This document shows, one piece after another, positions 1 to 11,256 of a stretch of DNA of 64,000 nt. Below the pieces are notes generated by a model. That model ran no database searches and was not told the origin of the DNA. It saw only the letters and a program-made list of their open reading frames with translations. Both the position numbers and the translations under genes were made by a program. Source of the stretch: Favolaschia claudopus (Eukaryota; Basidiomycota; Agaricomycetes; Agaricales; Mycenaceae); contig JAWWNJ010000129.1 in NCBI GenBank assembly GCA_037176885.1, positions 124,001 to 188,000 on the forward strand. The letters are read 5' to 3'. Within the stretch, counting starts at the first letter, position 1. Each line of letters opens with the position of its first letter.

Positions 1-834
1 GGGTTTATGAGATTGGTCCAGTTTTTCGTGCCGAAGATTCCAACACTCACCGCCATTTGACCGAGTTCATGGGGCTCGATCTGGAGATGGCTATTGAAGA
101 ACACTATCACGAAGTTATGGAGCTTCTCGATAGTCTCTTCCTGAGCATTTTCCATGGCCTTCGAGATAACTACAGCAACGAAATCGAAATCATTGGGAAA
201 CAATTTCCAGCTGACGAGTTTAAGTGGAGGGAAGGTCCAGAAGGCACCTTGAAGCTGAATTTCAGGCAAGCTATTGATATGCTGGTCGAGGATGGTGTGT
301 CACGAGAGACATTGGACGATATCAAGTACATCCTCTTTTGACTTTTCGCTCTCGGTCGCTGACTCAAACACACTAGCACGGAGAATGAAAAGAGACTTGG
401 TCGTCTTGTCAAGGCAAAATACGACACCGACTATTTCATCATCGACAAATTTCCCATGGAGCTGCGTCCTTTTTATACGATGCCCGACCCTGACGACCCA
501 GTAAGCAATTTCGTAGTCGGGTTTTCGGTGCGGTATTCAACAGTTTGTGTCATTACAGACGCTGTCCAATTCTTATGATTTCTTCATGCGTGGCGAGGAA
601 ATTTTGTCCGGCGCCCAGCGTATCCACGACCCCGTATTGCTTGCTGAAAAGATGCGAAGCAAAGGCGTCGATCCCGAATCCATGAAGCCCTATCTGGACG
701 CCTTCCGGCTCGGGTGTACGCCTCACGGCGGTGGAGGAATTGGTTTAGAGCGTGTGCTCATGCTTTTCCTCAAGTTGAACAATATTCGTCGGGCGTCCCT
801 GTTCCCCAGAGACCCGAAGCGGTTGGATCCCTAA
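1..834 (+). CDS. DPS1: Cytosolic aspartyl-tRNA synthetase, 3' part
   Basis: This enzyme charges tRNA-Asp with aspartate in the cytosol. The gene runs in from before the window. Exons are <1..325, 377..500 and 559..834, joined by introns of 51 and 58 nt with GT...AG ends and matching phases. The catalytic domain of a class II synthetase is clear: motif 2 reads [16 protein letters not shown] near the start, and motif 3 reads [15 protein letters not shown] close to the C-terminus, followed by [10 protein letters not shown] and the stop. The order of blocks and the ending FPRD-KRL-P match eukaryotic cytosolic AspRS rather than the bacterial or mitochondrial type. The next gene ends 279 bp downstream on the other strand. 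I am confident of the identity; the N-terminal anticodon-binding domain lies outside the window. Confidence 0.95.
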
Positions 835-1112
835 GCTATACAGCCTGTGTATGTAAACACTAATGTAGAATCTTGTTTCTGTTGTATGTGTTTTGAATGT
901 CGATCGTTGACGAGCATTCGATCTGTATTTTATCACAAAATGCTAATGGCCTGAAGAAAATTGTACCAACAAGCACACCAGTGTTAGGAGGCCAAGGTTA
1001 TCGAACTGTGGTCGATACAATGCATCGTAAATTCCTAGAAGTTATATATACAAAATTCCGTGTAGTCGTTGATAGTTTCCACTTGTTTTTCCGCTGTCCA
1101 TCCGTTTCGCGT

Positions 1113-2065
1113 CTACAGGCTCATAAGATCACACAAGGCCATCGCCGCTTTCATTGTCTCCTCGTCGCGTTTCTGTCCTTTCAATAAAACGCCTAGTTGG
1201 TCTGACGCCCATGAGGAGTCGCAGGAGCTTGGCGGCGTTACTGCTTCCTGAATCTCTACGTCTGAGTCATTCCCCGCATCAGCAAACAGCTCAGGGATAA
1301 GGTCTTCATCGTCTCTAGCTGTAAGTCTGCTCCGCGCACACGCCCATTCGAGAGTAGGGTGTTTCCGACCAAACTCGACGTAGTCGCGTGCAAAAGGACT
1401 GGCCGGAGGTGCAATGGGGGAGGAGGGCATATTCTCCCATAAAGAGTTACTGGATTTATGACGGTGCGAAGGCGTGCGAGGTGGGAGGAAACATGATTCG
1501 GAGCGAGACGCGACGCGGTCGAGGGAGGGGCGTCCGGACGCGACGGACGATGTGGATGTAGAGGAAGCAGACTTGCTTCTTGTATAATGTGAGGACTTCA
1601 CGTTTCTATGGGTCGTGGCGCTGTTCTTTCTTGTAGTAGTATCGTGTGCGCGTCCGCTAGCAGGATCACGAGCAACAGTCGCTTTGCGTTTACTTTGTGC
1701 TTTGCGCTTTGTCTGAAACCAGCCAGTGACGTCGTTTAGTTCTCTGTTGAGCATGTAAATCGCCTTTCCAGCGATAAAGATAAAATTCTGCCTCACAAAT
1801 CAATGTCTATTGCTAGAAGTTGGCGTTCCTCGAGAGAGGGATGGGTGTTATCATGAAATATCTGTTCTAGAATAGCAAGCTGAGGCTTTGTGTACTCCGG
1901 GCGGGGGTTTCTAGAGGCTCGCATGGCGTTGTCTCGGGGTATACTAGACCGCCTGGTTGGGGAACCACCGTATGTGTTGGAATCTGTTGGACTTGGCGTG
2001 ACATGACCGAGCGCGTCAATCACGTCACATGACCGTGACGCGTCTCCTGCCTGCAATGATGCCAT
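1113..2065 (-). CDS. Homeodomain transcription factor-like protein
   Basis: Two exons, 1797..2065 and 1113..1743, separated by a 53-nt intron that lies inside the homeobox, give 299 residues. The homeodomain covers about residues 50-112: basic N-terminal arm, helix 1 with LAILEQIF, helix 2 with EERQLLAIDIDL, then helix 3 with VTGWFQTKRKAQSKR. With the intron removed, the spacing of helices 2 and 3 matches a standard 60-residue homeodomain. The odd point is WFQT: position 51 is normally an invariant Asn that contacts adenine, and here it is Thr. The remainder is Ser/Arg-rich and low complexity. It starts 96 bp from the divergent secreted-protein gene. Target genes are unknown; it is not recognisable as a mating-type HD1 or HD2 gene. 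Confidence 0.8.
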
Positions 2066-2161
2066 TGATGGTCAAAAGAAGTCAAAAGATCTCAATTGAA
2101 CTTTTCTCGCACGAATTGTCATGCACAAGTTCATTGAAGTTGACGCCCACACTCTCGACCC

Positions 2162-3051
2162 ATGAAACATTCAAAGAGCTTAATAACCCTGCTGTTCCTG
2201 TTTCTTTGCACCGTCACAGCGCTGACTCCAACCTCTGTGCCTGATCCTCTCATCTGCGAGGATAGTATTGACGGAAAGCCTCCCTTTCAAGAGATTGCTG
2301 CCCCCTGCCTCTTGGGCTGCGACTGTGTTTTTGTGAAGCCGACTGGAGGATTTCTGCCTGGCCAAGTCAACACCACATGCATCCCGTACTGCAATCTTGA
2401 CTGCGTACACACAGACGCGACGCCGGCCCAATCTGCACTTGCTCCAAGCTGCTGGGATAGATGCCAGGTCCAGCGCGCAACGCCTGAAAATACGGGTTGG
2501 TGCATGTATTGGTGATTCTATCAATCATTCCCGCAATTTTCTGCTCATATCCCAATTGATAGGTGCGTCGAGGGATACACCGATCTTGTTACCTCAGCAA
2601 CTTGTATACCGTCCTTAACGTTCGGCTTACCGGAGACGACAGTGTTCGGTGGCCTTACGGAGACCTTTCGGCGTATGTCTCTGTCTTTTATTTTGGCGAA
2701 ACACGCGTTTCTCAACATTGATGCCCACCAGCTTTCAGCGTTGCGGCTGAATGGCAAAGCTGGTATCTAACACAGACCGTGATACCGAGGACGGCCAACG
2801 CTGGAGGTCAGCCCACTGCGCTTCCTAGCGTCGCGCCATCTAGGTCTTCGCACGACCAGCTCTCCAGTCTTCCTTCCTCGCACCTTCCATTGAGCACGAG
2901 TGCAAGCGATACGACATCTGCTTCGAGCACATTGTCCAGTGCGCCTGCATCTGGTGCCACCCAAAATGGGGGTTCTCGAGGTTTTCTGGTTCCTGGACTC
3001 TGGGTTATTTTGGCGTCTTTCGCGGTTTCAGTTTGTTTGGGGTGTTTTTAG
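2162..3051 (+). CDS. Secreted Cys-rich protein with Ser/Thr-rich tail, possibly GPI-anchored
   Basis: Exons 2162..2499, 2563..2672 and 2732..3051 give 255 residues. The N-terminus is a clear signal peptide (Lys near the start, then LITLLFLFLCTVTAL). The mature part has about twelve Cys in the first 140 residues, for example APCLLGCDCVF and CIPYCNLDC, which suggests a disulfide-bonded extracellular domain. It is followed by a Ser/Thr/Pro-rich stretch of roughly 50 residues and a hydrophobic C-terminus (PGLWVILASFAVSVCLG). That ending fits either a GPI signal or one membrane helix with almost no cytoplasmic tail. I do not recognise the family; such proteins are common in basidiomycete cell walls. 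The third exon's acceptor was chosen because only that one keeps frame. Confidence 0.75.
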
Positions 3052-3573
3052 TGTTTTGGCTCAAAATTCTGTTGAGTGCTCTATGAATTCCATCCGTTGC
3101 TCATTCGCCTCAAGGTTCACACCGAAGTACGAGGAAATGGTAAGAAGTAAAGTAATCCGACCTTCGCCTCATTGAGCTGCGGAGATGCACTGCTAGGAGC
3201 GAATGTTTCTGAGGGATCCCTTTGCTCTGAATATGGCCTTGTCAAAGAGCTAGTGCAATCCGTGGTGTCTTCGCGCGCGCAATCAGGCAAGCAGGTATTA
3301 GCCGAGAGAACTATGCAGTTGCATTCGGCGATGTAAGGAAGCGCGCTGTCTGTGAGCGCATGATGGATGGGGGAAGGAAATTTGTTGGTCTTTTCGAATC
3401 ATGCTTTGCGCTTTGAAGTGAGCAAATTCAAGGCAAACATGGCGGACACGTAGGTTGAGAGTTGTCCACAGTGTAGTATGATAGAAACGAGAATATTACA
3501 ACATATCTTGTGATGTAGATGGACATTCGCTGCATCGGAGACAGAGAACCGCAGAAAACAGTCACCTTAATAA
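3052..3573. other. Convergent intergenic region
   Basis: This gap lies between two convergent gene ends and should hold their 3' untranslated regions. I see no open frame with codon structure, no repeat and no RNA gene in it. Confidence 0.5.
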
Positions 3574-5447
3574 TTAATGCCTCCTTCGTTGCCTGTCTGA
3601 ATTCCTATGCCCAATTGCGCTCGTGGGCATCGCATTCCCTTCCAACGCTGCAGCAATGACCTCAGCAGGCAGATCGATGTGAACCCCATCTTGATACGTG
3701 AACGCATCCAACGGCGAATACGCTGGCGGGTCTCGCCTTGCGAGCGTCTCCGCTGGTAACCGGTCATCAGGTTCACGGCTCGATTGACTGCCGCCGCTCG
3801 ATGTCCGCCGGTGGGTGGAAGAAAGCGCCTGCAAATGGATATCAAGCACATTAGGCGTTGGCGGGTTGGGGGTCATGGGAGACTCAGGGGGTGGGTGTAC
3901 CTGAATGGTCAATTCTGATCCTGAGTCGGACAAGGATGCGGCCATGTGAGTGAGGGAGGGACGGTGACGCCGAGGCGTAGTAAACGGGTTTCGCGCACCT
4001 GCGTGAGCGTCCGGGGAAGGGGAACGGGAAGGCGTTAAGGGAGAGGGAGGAGATGGACGCTCGGCTTCGTTGACTTCCTCGACATCGCTTGGGAGGTTGG
4101 TATTTGGCGGCGTATGGAATGGCATGTCAGTTGGAGAGATGTATCTTCGCGACGTCGAGGGACCAGGTGCATTAACATCCGGCGCATCTTCAATGATGGG
4201 TGTTATTGGCGGAGGAGGCGTGGTCGGTATTTCGCTGAACGAAGAAGTTCGCAAAGGAGACGAGACCTGCGCACCAGGACCTCTTGGTCTCCGCGAGCGA
4301 TGAGAGCCGCGTCTTGACATCGGAGACGACGGACTGGAAGGAGTGCCATCGCCTCTTGACCGTACACGACCGCCAACATCAAGCAAGATACTGCCCCGTT
4401 CACTGCCATATGCCGGTGGCGGTGCAAGCGTTCCAACACTCGGCGCAAGACCCCACTTCTTGACGTTGGCCTCGATGAACACAAATCCCGCCTGCCCAAG
4501 GTTGACGTGTACACTGCAGGGACCGTCCGCGCCGATGGTGGGGAACAGATTCCACCTGTTGAGACCAATAAATGCATCCTCCATCTTGCGACCATTGCGC
4601 GTGAAAAATACAGTTCCAGTACGCGGACGATAGCCCACTCCCAGGACGTCACCTTCTTTGAGAGGCGGTCCGAACTGAGAAGTCATGAACGGGTAATTAT
4701 GGGATTTCTCGCCATTGGAGTGATATGCCACTGAATAGCGATTGAGCCCAGGAAGCCGGAACGAGGGGTAGGGTTTGGTAGCCAGCCCAACAGAGACAGT
4801 CGTAGACTCCGGCAGATCGAACATCTTGACCTCCCAGTAATACACCTCGTTCAGCTTGGGGAGCGGGAGGTTGGATTGGACACAGGATGACGAGGCTGGA
4901 TCCGGAAGGAAGGTAATTTCGGTGCGAGCATGGACTAATAGAGAGTTGACGGTCTCATAGTCAGGCTCGAACGACCAGGCGGAAACGCCCTTCTCTTGGA
5001 TCGATAGGAACTGGGAAAGAGTGATGTCCGTGGGGAGGGAGTTGGGTAGATACTGAAGCTGGAAATCTGCGGTACACGCTGTGTGAGCGGTGGAACGCAG
5101 TGAATGCACACAATGCTATACGAACCTCGCGCCCGTAGATAAGCCTGGCGGACGTTGTCACTGACACTCTCAAGCCAGCGAGCCTCTAGACCTTCGAATC
5201 CACCGTCCCCTTCGATGAGCTCCTCCCTGCTTAAGTCGACAGGGCCGTCGCTGTCGCGAAGCATGATACCACGCCTCCGGCGTAGTATGAGTGCACATGC
5301 GAGGACGAGGAACAAGATAAAGAGAAGAGTAGAAAGAATGATGAGAAGGGGAAGAAGGACGAAGAGGGCGTCGCCGTTGGGTAGACCCGGCGGTTGGTCG
5401 TCGTCGGGCACGGCGAAGGAGGACTGGCCCATGTCGTCGAATGTCAT
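3574..5447 (-). CDS. SSH4: SSH4/EAR1-like SPRY-domain adaptor of the Rsp5 ubiquitin ligase
   Basis: Two exons, 5126..5447 and 3574..5066, give 604 residues. One membrane helix (about residues 29-52, rich in Leu/Ile/Phe) is followed by the stop-transfer sequence RRRRG. A SPRY domain follows at roughly 130-310, with YYWEVKMFDLPESTTVSVGLA and GDVLGVGYRPRTGTVFFTRNG-type strands. The C-terminal half is disordered and contains two PPAY motifs, the PPxY form bound by WW domains of Rsp5/NEDD4 ligases. In yeast, Ssh4 and Ear1 sit in endosomal and vacuolar membranes and direct cargo ubiquitination; the same order of helix, SPRY and PPxY supports that role here. It is divergent from the AMPK gamma gene, with only 58 bp between start codons. 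Confidence 0.9.
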
Positions 5448-5505
5448 ACCGAGTCGTTGGAGATGAGAAATGGGAGACTGTGACCGTCACGCGTCACACC
5501 TTTCG

Positions 5506-6857
5506 ATGCAGACCACACCGCGCCGCAAGCCATCCCGTCGAAGGGCTGGCTCACATCTTCCTCCCTACCACGACAACCATGAAACCGCCCTCTATGCTAT
5601 ACGCGCAATGCTCAGAGGCAGAACCGGCTACGATGCTTTCCCTGTCTCCTTCCGTCTCATCGTTTTGGACACCAAACTCAGTGTAACCCGCGCTCTTCAA
5701 TGTCTTTTGGCAAATAGTTTGTCTCTATCGGTCTTACCAGATCCGTCTTGATGACATCCTCAAAAGACGTAGTATCTGCACCGCTATGGAACAGCGACAA
5801 GTCAGCTTTCTCCGGCATGCTTACTGTCCTCGACATAATCCACCTAATCCAATACTACTACAAAACCGCCGTTGATTATGACAATGCCAAAACCGACGTA
5901 GACAAAGTGCGGCTCGAGTCTCTCAGAGGTCAGTACCATTTATTTTTGCACCTTAATCTATCATCAAACGGTTGGACATCGCCAGAGATTGAGAAGAGCT
6001 TGGGAGTTGCCGAGCCTCCGCTTCTCAGCGAACATCCAAACAGCTCGATGCTCGATGCGGCCAAAGTTTTAATGCAGACGCATGCCAAACGACTGCCGCT
6101 TCTCGACAGAGACACAGAAACAGGCCACGAAGTGATCGTTTCTGTGCTAACGCAATACCGGTTGCTCAAGTTCATCGCATTGAATGTTTGCTGCTCTCCG
6201 TCCCTTCTATGTACCAAATACTGACATTTTCTCTCAGTGTCCATGGGAAATCCAACAATTACATTTGTCCTTACGCAAACTGAAGATTGGAACGTATGTT
6301 CGTTCTTCGGGAATAAGCCCATTCCACCCCATCGCCACCGCGACCCTCGATACCCCCGTCTTTGACGTCGTACACATGTTCTCGGAGCGCTCCATTTCCG
6401 CAGTACCCATCATCGATGAGGACGGCATTGTCGTCGACATGTATGAGACTGTGGATGTCATGGTGGGTTCAGATCCATTCTACTCAGGGTCTTTTCCCTG
6501 ATTTCCACCAGACGCTCGTTCGTCTTGGTGTATACCAGAACCTCGATCTTACCATCTCCGAAGCCTTGAAGACGCGATCTCCAGATTTCCTTGGAGTCGT
6601 CATTTGTACAGCGTCCGATTCTCTCCGAACTCTCATGGAACTCATCAAGAAACGACGAGTACATCGACTCGTGGTCGTCGAGGGCGAGGTGCGTCTTTCT
6701 TGACATCTCGCGTACTGTTTGCCAACATTCGTAACAGGAAGAAGAGAAAGCTGGTGGAAAGAAAGGTCGTCTACTGGGCATCATCACCCTGAGCGACGTC
6801 TTACGCTATGTAATTGGAGACCAAGATATTGGCGAAGGCAATGAAGAGCCACAGTAG
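5506..6857 (+). CDS. SNF4: AMP-activated/SNF1 kinase gamma subunit
   Basis: This is the nucleotide-sensing regulatory subunit of the SNF1/AMPK kinase, built from four CBS repeats. Six exons (5506..5716, 5767..5928, 5986..6185, 6238..6462, 6512..6688, 6738..6857) give 364 residues. The reading follows yeast Snf4 closely: FPVSFRLIVLDTKLSV, VSAPLWNSDKSAFSGMLTV, LIQYYY, VIVSVLTQYRLLKFIALNC, ISAVPIIDEDG, VHRLVVVEGE and GIITLSDVLRYV. All five introns are 49-57 nt. An upstream in-frame ATG at 5470 has a better sequence context, so the true start may be 12 residues earlier. The 5' end is shared with the divergent SSH4-like gene. Confidence 0.95.
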
Positions 6858-7248
6858 TGTACAGTCTATCACCGTGGCAGGCCCGGTTTTTGTGTATTTT
6901 TAAGAAGGATGTGTGTTGTACTAATTACCTAGAAAGAGAAAGTGTTGTAGTATGAACGTGTTTGTGCATTACATCGCTCCCACCATCTTTCTGATTCTTC
7001 CGTGGCAAAAAAATGTCCTTGACGGGCGACTCGGATTCTCCTTCGATCCAACGCGTCAATCAAACACCTTTCCTTCGCTTCCACGTCCCTCTTTCCTTGT
7101 TCTTGGGTACAATTAGAATCGTACGACGCACACACACTCGCCCGAACTCCTAGAACGCGTCGATTTCGTTGTTGAACGCAGATCGACACTCGACTGCTTC
7201 GGACACCTCTCGATTTCTTTTCTTTTCTCGCGGTCCGCAAGGAAGAGA
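6858..7248. other. Intergenic region between SNF4 and the methyltransferase gene
   Basis: Tandem genes flank this gap. It should hold the 3' UTR of SNF4 and the promoter of the methyltransferase gene. I see no convincing coding frame or repeat. Confidence 0.5.
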
Positions 7249-8313
7249 ATGAACATTATACTCGTCTTGGCCGCGCTGGTTTTTTGTCTGATCCTCGTTT
7301 TCTGGATGGTCCAGCGATTTTCTGCTAAGCCTTACGGTGATTTCCATCTCGCTCTCAATGTGCTCGAGGGTGAGGATGTGCCGAGAACGGAATGGCTCAA
7401 CATGGGATACTGGAAGGTACTTCCAGACAATCTTTCGGCTCTATTCCTAAAATCCAAAATTCGCAATATAGAATACAAAGATGTTTCCGGAAGCTTGCGA
7501 AGGTATGCATGTATATTGAATGGGCATTACCTACATCAGGATTTATGGTGTATAGCACTGGCGTTGAAGCTCGTAAAGGCTTCAGGATGTAAACCGGGAA
7601 GCCGAGTGCTGGGTTGGTCGGTTTACAGCTAACAAGCTTTTTTTTTTCTCAAAATGATAACAGATGTCGGCCATGGTACGGGCGAATCGCTCATAATGTT
7701 GCTCACACACCCGGCCGTTCCACGCCCTTCGCACCTCACAGGGATTACCGACATTGCAGCCCATCACCAGCGCTCCCAGAGTCGAGTCACCGCACTCACT
7801 CAATCCGTGCCCTTTGTTCTGTACACCGGGGACGCCGTTCACCAGCCCGGCGCGCACCATCACCCACTGGATCCATCCTCCGACGAGAGCCTCAAATTCG
7901 ACCAGATTCTGGCTCTCGATTGCGCATATCATTTTCGCTCACGCGCGACTTTCCTGCGGCAGGCGTATGAACGCTTGCATCCTGGCGGCTCTGTCGCACT
8001 CGCAGACATCTGTTTCGCCAACGGAGCGCTGGAGAAGTGGTCGACGAGATGGGTAACCGCAGTACTCGGGGCTGGCCTTATGCCGCGCCAAAATATGGTC
8101 TCGATAGACGAGTATATCGCTCAGATGCATGAAGTTGGTTTCACCGACATATGGCTCGAAGACATAACCCAGGATGTATTCCCTGGATTTGTCGCGTTTC
8201 TGAACGGGCGGGGAGCTATAGGATGGACGATTTTTAGCGGTCTATTTGATATGTTTCATAGATCGGGTGGGCGATTTGTGCTGGTGAGAGGGAGTCGGCA
8301 AAAACAGAGTTGA
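7249..8313 (+). CDS. Membrane-anchored class I SAM-dependent methyltransferase
   Basis: Exons 7249..7416, 7472..7502 (31 nt), 7556..7612 and 7664..8313 give 301 residues. The first 25 residues form a hydrophobic helix (IILVLAALVFCLILVFWMV), so the protein is probably tethered to a membrane. The S-adenosylmethionine motif I is DVGHGTGES, directly at the start of exon 4. Later blocks are FDQILALDCAYHF (motif II/III region) and LHPGGSVALADICF, as in small-molecule methyltransferases of the methyltransferase-11 type. The substrate cannot be read from the sequence; a lipid or sterol-like molecule would fit the membrane anchor, but that is inference. The fold assignment is firm, the function is not. 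Confidence 0.85.
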
Positions 8314-8436
8314 CATTACATCATCGTCACTGCTACTTGAACACCGCTGCATCCTACTTGGCAAGCATAGTCTTCGTGCTAGCCTAGACCTTCTTGCTAT
8401 TTTCAGGGACAACAACTCAGGCTATAGAACTATAGA

Positions 8437-9580
8437 ATGCTTCAATCAGTGCTCATTCCACGGTACGAAGAGAGAGCCTCTCCGTCGCCACACACAGTGT
8501 ACGAGATACGGGTCAGAGCAAATGTCCGGGACTGGTCTATCTGGCGCCGCTACTCCGAATTCGACGACCTCCACAGTGCCCTCAAGGACGCCTGTCACGA
8601 GCCCCTGCCCGCATCCCTGCCCCCAAAGCATTCCCTCTCCATCTTCCGCTCCCACTCAGACCCTAAACTGCTCGAAGAACGTCGGACCGGCCTCGAACTG
8701 TACCTGCGCACCATTGTGAGCGCCAAAGACGATAAGTGGCGCGAAACCTTCGCATTCAAGGAGTTCTTGGGCATCCCAATTGGGAAGCAAGTTGGCGGCA
8801 GTGGCGAATTCGGGCAGAGCGAGCGCTCGTTCACACTTGCGTCCTGGCTCGACGAGCACATCGACCTGCAGGCGCGTATACGCGACGTACGCGCCGACAT
8901 CAACAAACGCGATGCTCTATCGGATGTTGGGGACACGAATGGCGCGCATACGAGTAATGTCGCCGCGAAGAAGAAGCTTGCTGGTATCATCACGCGCGTT
9001 GGGAAGCTTGCTGCGGGTCTTCAGGAGCTTGCCATGGGCGGCATGAGCGAGGGCGAGCTGCAGCGACGCACAGATATGATTGCAAGACTCCGCGATGACT
9101 GCGAGAAGCGAGTGTATTCACTCCCGATGTTAAATTCTATCTGACTATTTGGGCAGGCTGGGGAAGATGGTCACAGTTGCACGCTTTACGAGTCGTGCAG
9201 GTGGTCCAAGCGCGGCGCGGAATCCCGCGCCCGATTCAGACCGTGAGGCTCTCATGGGGGGTGCACCACGGTCTCCTCCTCGGTCATCGAAGGCGTTTGG
9301 TCGGGTTTTTGGCGCTGCCGCCGCTAAACCTCAAGAGACGGAAGAAACACGGCCTTTAGACGAGCATGGCCTGTTCTTATTACAAGAACAGAAGATGCAG
9401 CAACAGGATGTCGAGGTTTCGCAGCTGACGGCCGTTCTGCAGCGCCAACGCCATCTTGGCGAGGCGATATCCAACGAACTCCAGGTTCAAATTGAACTGC
9501 TGGATGATCTTGCAAACCGAGTAGACGATACATCCGCTCGGATAGCGAGCACTAATCGGGAAATGGGAAGGTTACGATGA
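8437..9580 (+). CDS. VAM7: VAM7-like PX-domain t-SNARE
   Basis: Two exons (8437..9113, 9157..9580) around a 43-nt intron give 366 residues. A PX domain occupies about residues 1-115 (YEIRVRANVRDWSIWRRYSEF, then the Pro-rich loop LPPKHSL), which binds phosphatidylinositol 3-phosphate on vacuoles and endosomes. The last 60 residues form a SNAP-25-type SNARE helix with heptads and a central Gln (QQQDVEVSQLTAVLQRQRHLG, ending NREMGRLR). PX at the front and one SNARE motif at the back, without a membrane anchor, is the pattern of Vam7, the soluble SNARE for vacuole fusion. The donor GTATTC was chosen because neighbouring GT sites break the frame. Confidence 0.9.
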
Positions 9581-9701
9581 GTTCCGTGATTGGGAGGTTT
9601 CATTGGGACATTGCTAGTTAATACAGGATGTTGGTGTCTATAGTGTGTTCGATTAATATCTAATAATCTATGTACGAGTATAGAGTGCAGAGATTCGACT
9701 G

Positions 9702-10856
9702 CTAATTTTTTCGTACTAAATACTTTCCGACGCCCTGCATACCGAGCCACGGTCAACAACGAAAATGTTGAAATGGGATACGACCTACCTCATAACATGC
9801 AATCATTATTCCACAAGCTGGTGCGATTTTTGCTACGCGCGGTACTAGACCCGTGAACAGCGATGAAGCGCCCTCTGTCCGTACGATGCGGAGTAAGACC
9901 GGTATAGCACTTGAACTTTTTGAAGATGGCGAGGATGACATGATCAGAGCCTGCCGCCGGGTTTTGAGGACGTCGAAAGGGTTCGTAACGAGAGCTGAAG
10001 CCATCCCACTGGAAGCCCCCGCAATGAATGCAACTCCAGCACCGGTATAGCCGTTTCGTCGGAAAGCAGCCTTGGTGGTTTCGTATCCGGCCCAATATAG
10101 TCCGGAGAACGGAACATCTCGCCAGAGAGTAGTACCGAGACCACGCCAGAGAAATCGGACACCGTGATTTCGTATTTGGCTCCGTATTGAGCGCAAAACG
10201 GATCGTAAAGTATTTGGTTTGAGAGGATTAACGGGAGTAGACTGGAGGTTGGTCCGAACGAGTTCGAGAGGAGACATTATGGCAGTGATGGTGGAACGGG
10301 CGAGGATGCCTGCTGAAAGAGGTACAGCAGGAGCGGGAAGTAATGGAGGCAATACGACGTTTAGTAAATGGTCGTATGTCAGCATGTACGAGGTGGAGGA
10401 AGGTACTCCAATGACTCTGAAAGGACATAATGAGTTCAGTTTCATGATAAGATGTACCTTGAGACTGACAGAGTGGTTCCAACGCCCTTCCATAGTCCAC
10501 GCACGCCCTCAGCACGCCAGACATGCCGGACCGCGTCTGAGAAGCCTTTTACAGGTTCAGAGCGTAGAAAGCCATGGTCCCAGACGCACACGATCTGCTC
10601 CGCTGCCAGAGGACGAGCAATAGAGGACATGTTACGAACACACTGAACGTTTGGAGGTTGGCAGCAAACATTTGGCGAGGACCTGGTCCGTACTTGGACT
10701 GGCTGGGTCTGTAACCGCGTCTTCACAACATCGAAGGGCGTCACTGCAAATATGGTTGACAAGATAGAGTGTCCCAAGAGAATTGTACTTGCTGGTCAAT
10801 GCGGTCATCGTCGAGCCTGTAGCGGCTGCGACGACTTTTGCGTTGAGCTCCTTCAT
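9702..10856 (-). CDS. MTM1: Mitochondrial carrier, MTM1/SLC25A39 type
   Basis: Four exons (10793..10856, 10470..10743, 9789..10416, 9702..9734) give 332 residues and three carrier repeats. Signature motifs are TPFDVVKTRLQTQ in repeat 1, SPLELVRTNLQS in repeat 2 and NPFDVLKTRRQA in repeat 3. The sequence FLWRGLGTTLWRDVPFSGLYW and the ending KIAPACGIMIACYE are typical of Mtm1/SLC25A39, the inner-membrane carrier linked to glutathione import and iron-sulfur/manganese handling. Intron 1 (10744..10792) must use a GC donor, GCAAGT, to keep frame at MTPFDVV. The last exon codes only ten residues. A TTG upstream of the ATG is not used as the start here. It is divergent from the eIF4E gene. Confidence 0.92.
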
Positions 10857-11256
10857 GATCGTTCGCACCAAAAGCCCATGTCACACCCGGTCACCGCTTC
10901 ATCTTCTTTCCCTCAACAATCTTTGCCGTGCTCATACGTCTCCCACCGGCTATGTCTTAGCATCGTCTCCGGGAGCATTCGTGTATCGTTCCGGCTGCTT
11001 GGAATTTTCCATTCAGAATCGTGAGCGGACGGACGACCCTCGGATGATCTCACTACCCCATAAGCAAGCGAAAATCGGCTTCTGTTGCCCGGCGGGTCAT
11101 TGACGCGTGAATTGTTCGCGTATAAGTCTACAGACATGTTTAGCACCTATGAATCTATGCTCTTGCGCCGCACAAAGCAAAGGAAGTAAAGGAGGGAGAG
11201 AAAGGGAAAGCGGCCGAATCAAAGTCAGGTGATCATTATAAACTCTCACCTCTACC
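10857..11256. promoter_or_regulatory. Divergent promoter region, MTM1 / eIF4E
   Basis: Four hundred base pairs separate the two start codons. An AT-rich element reading ATTATAAAC lies about 20 bp before the eIF4E ATG. No other signal stands out. Confidence 0.4.

Noticed and set aside
8595..8993. Reverse-strand frame over the VAM7-like gene
   Set aside because: Shadow of the PX-domain exon.
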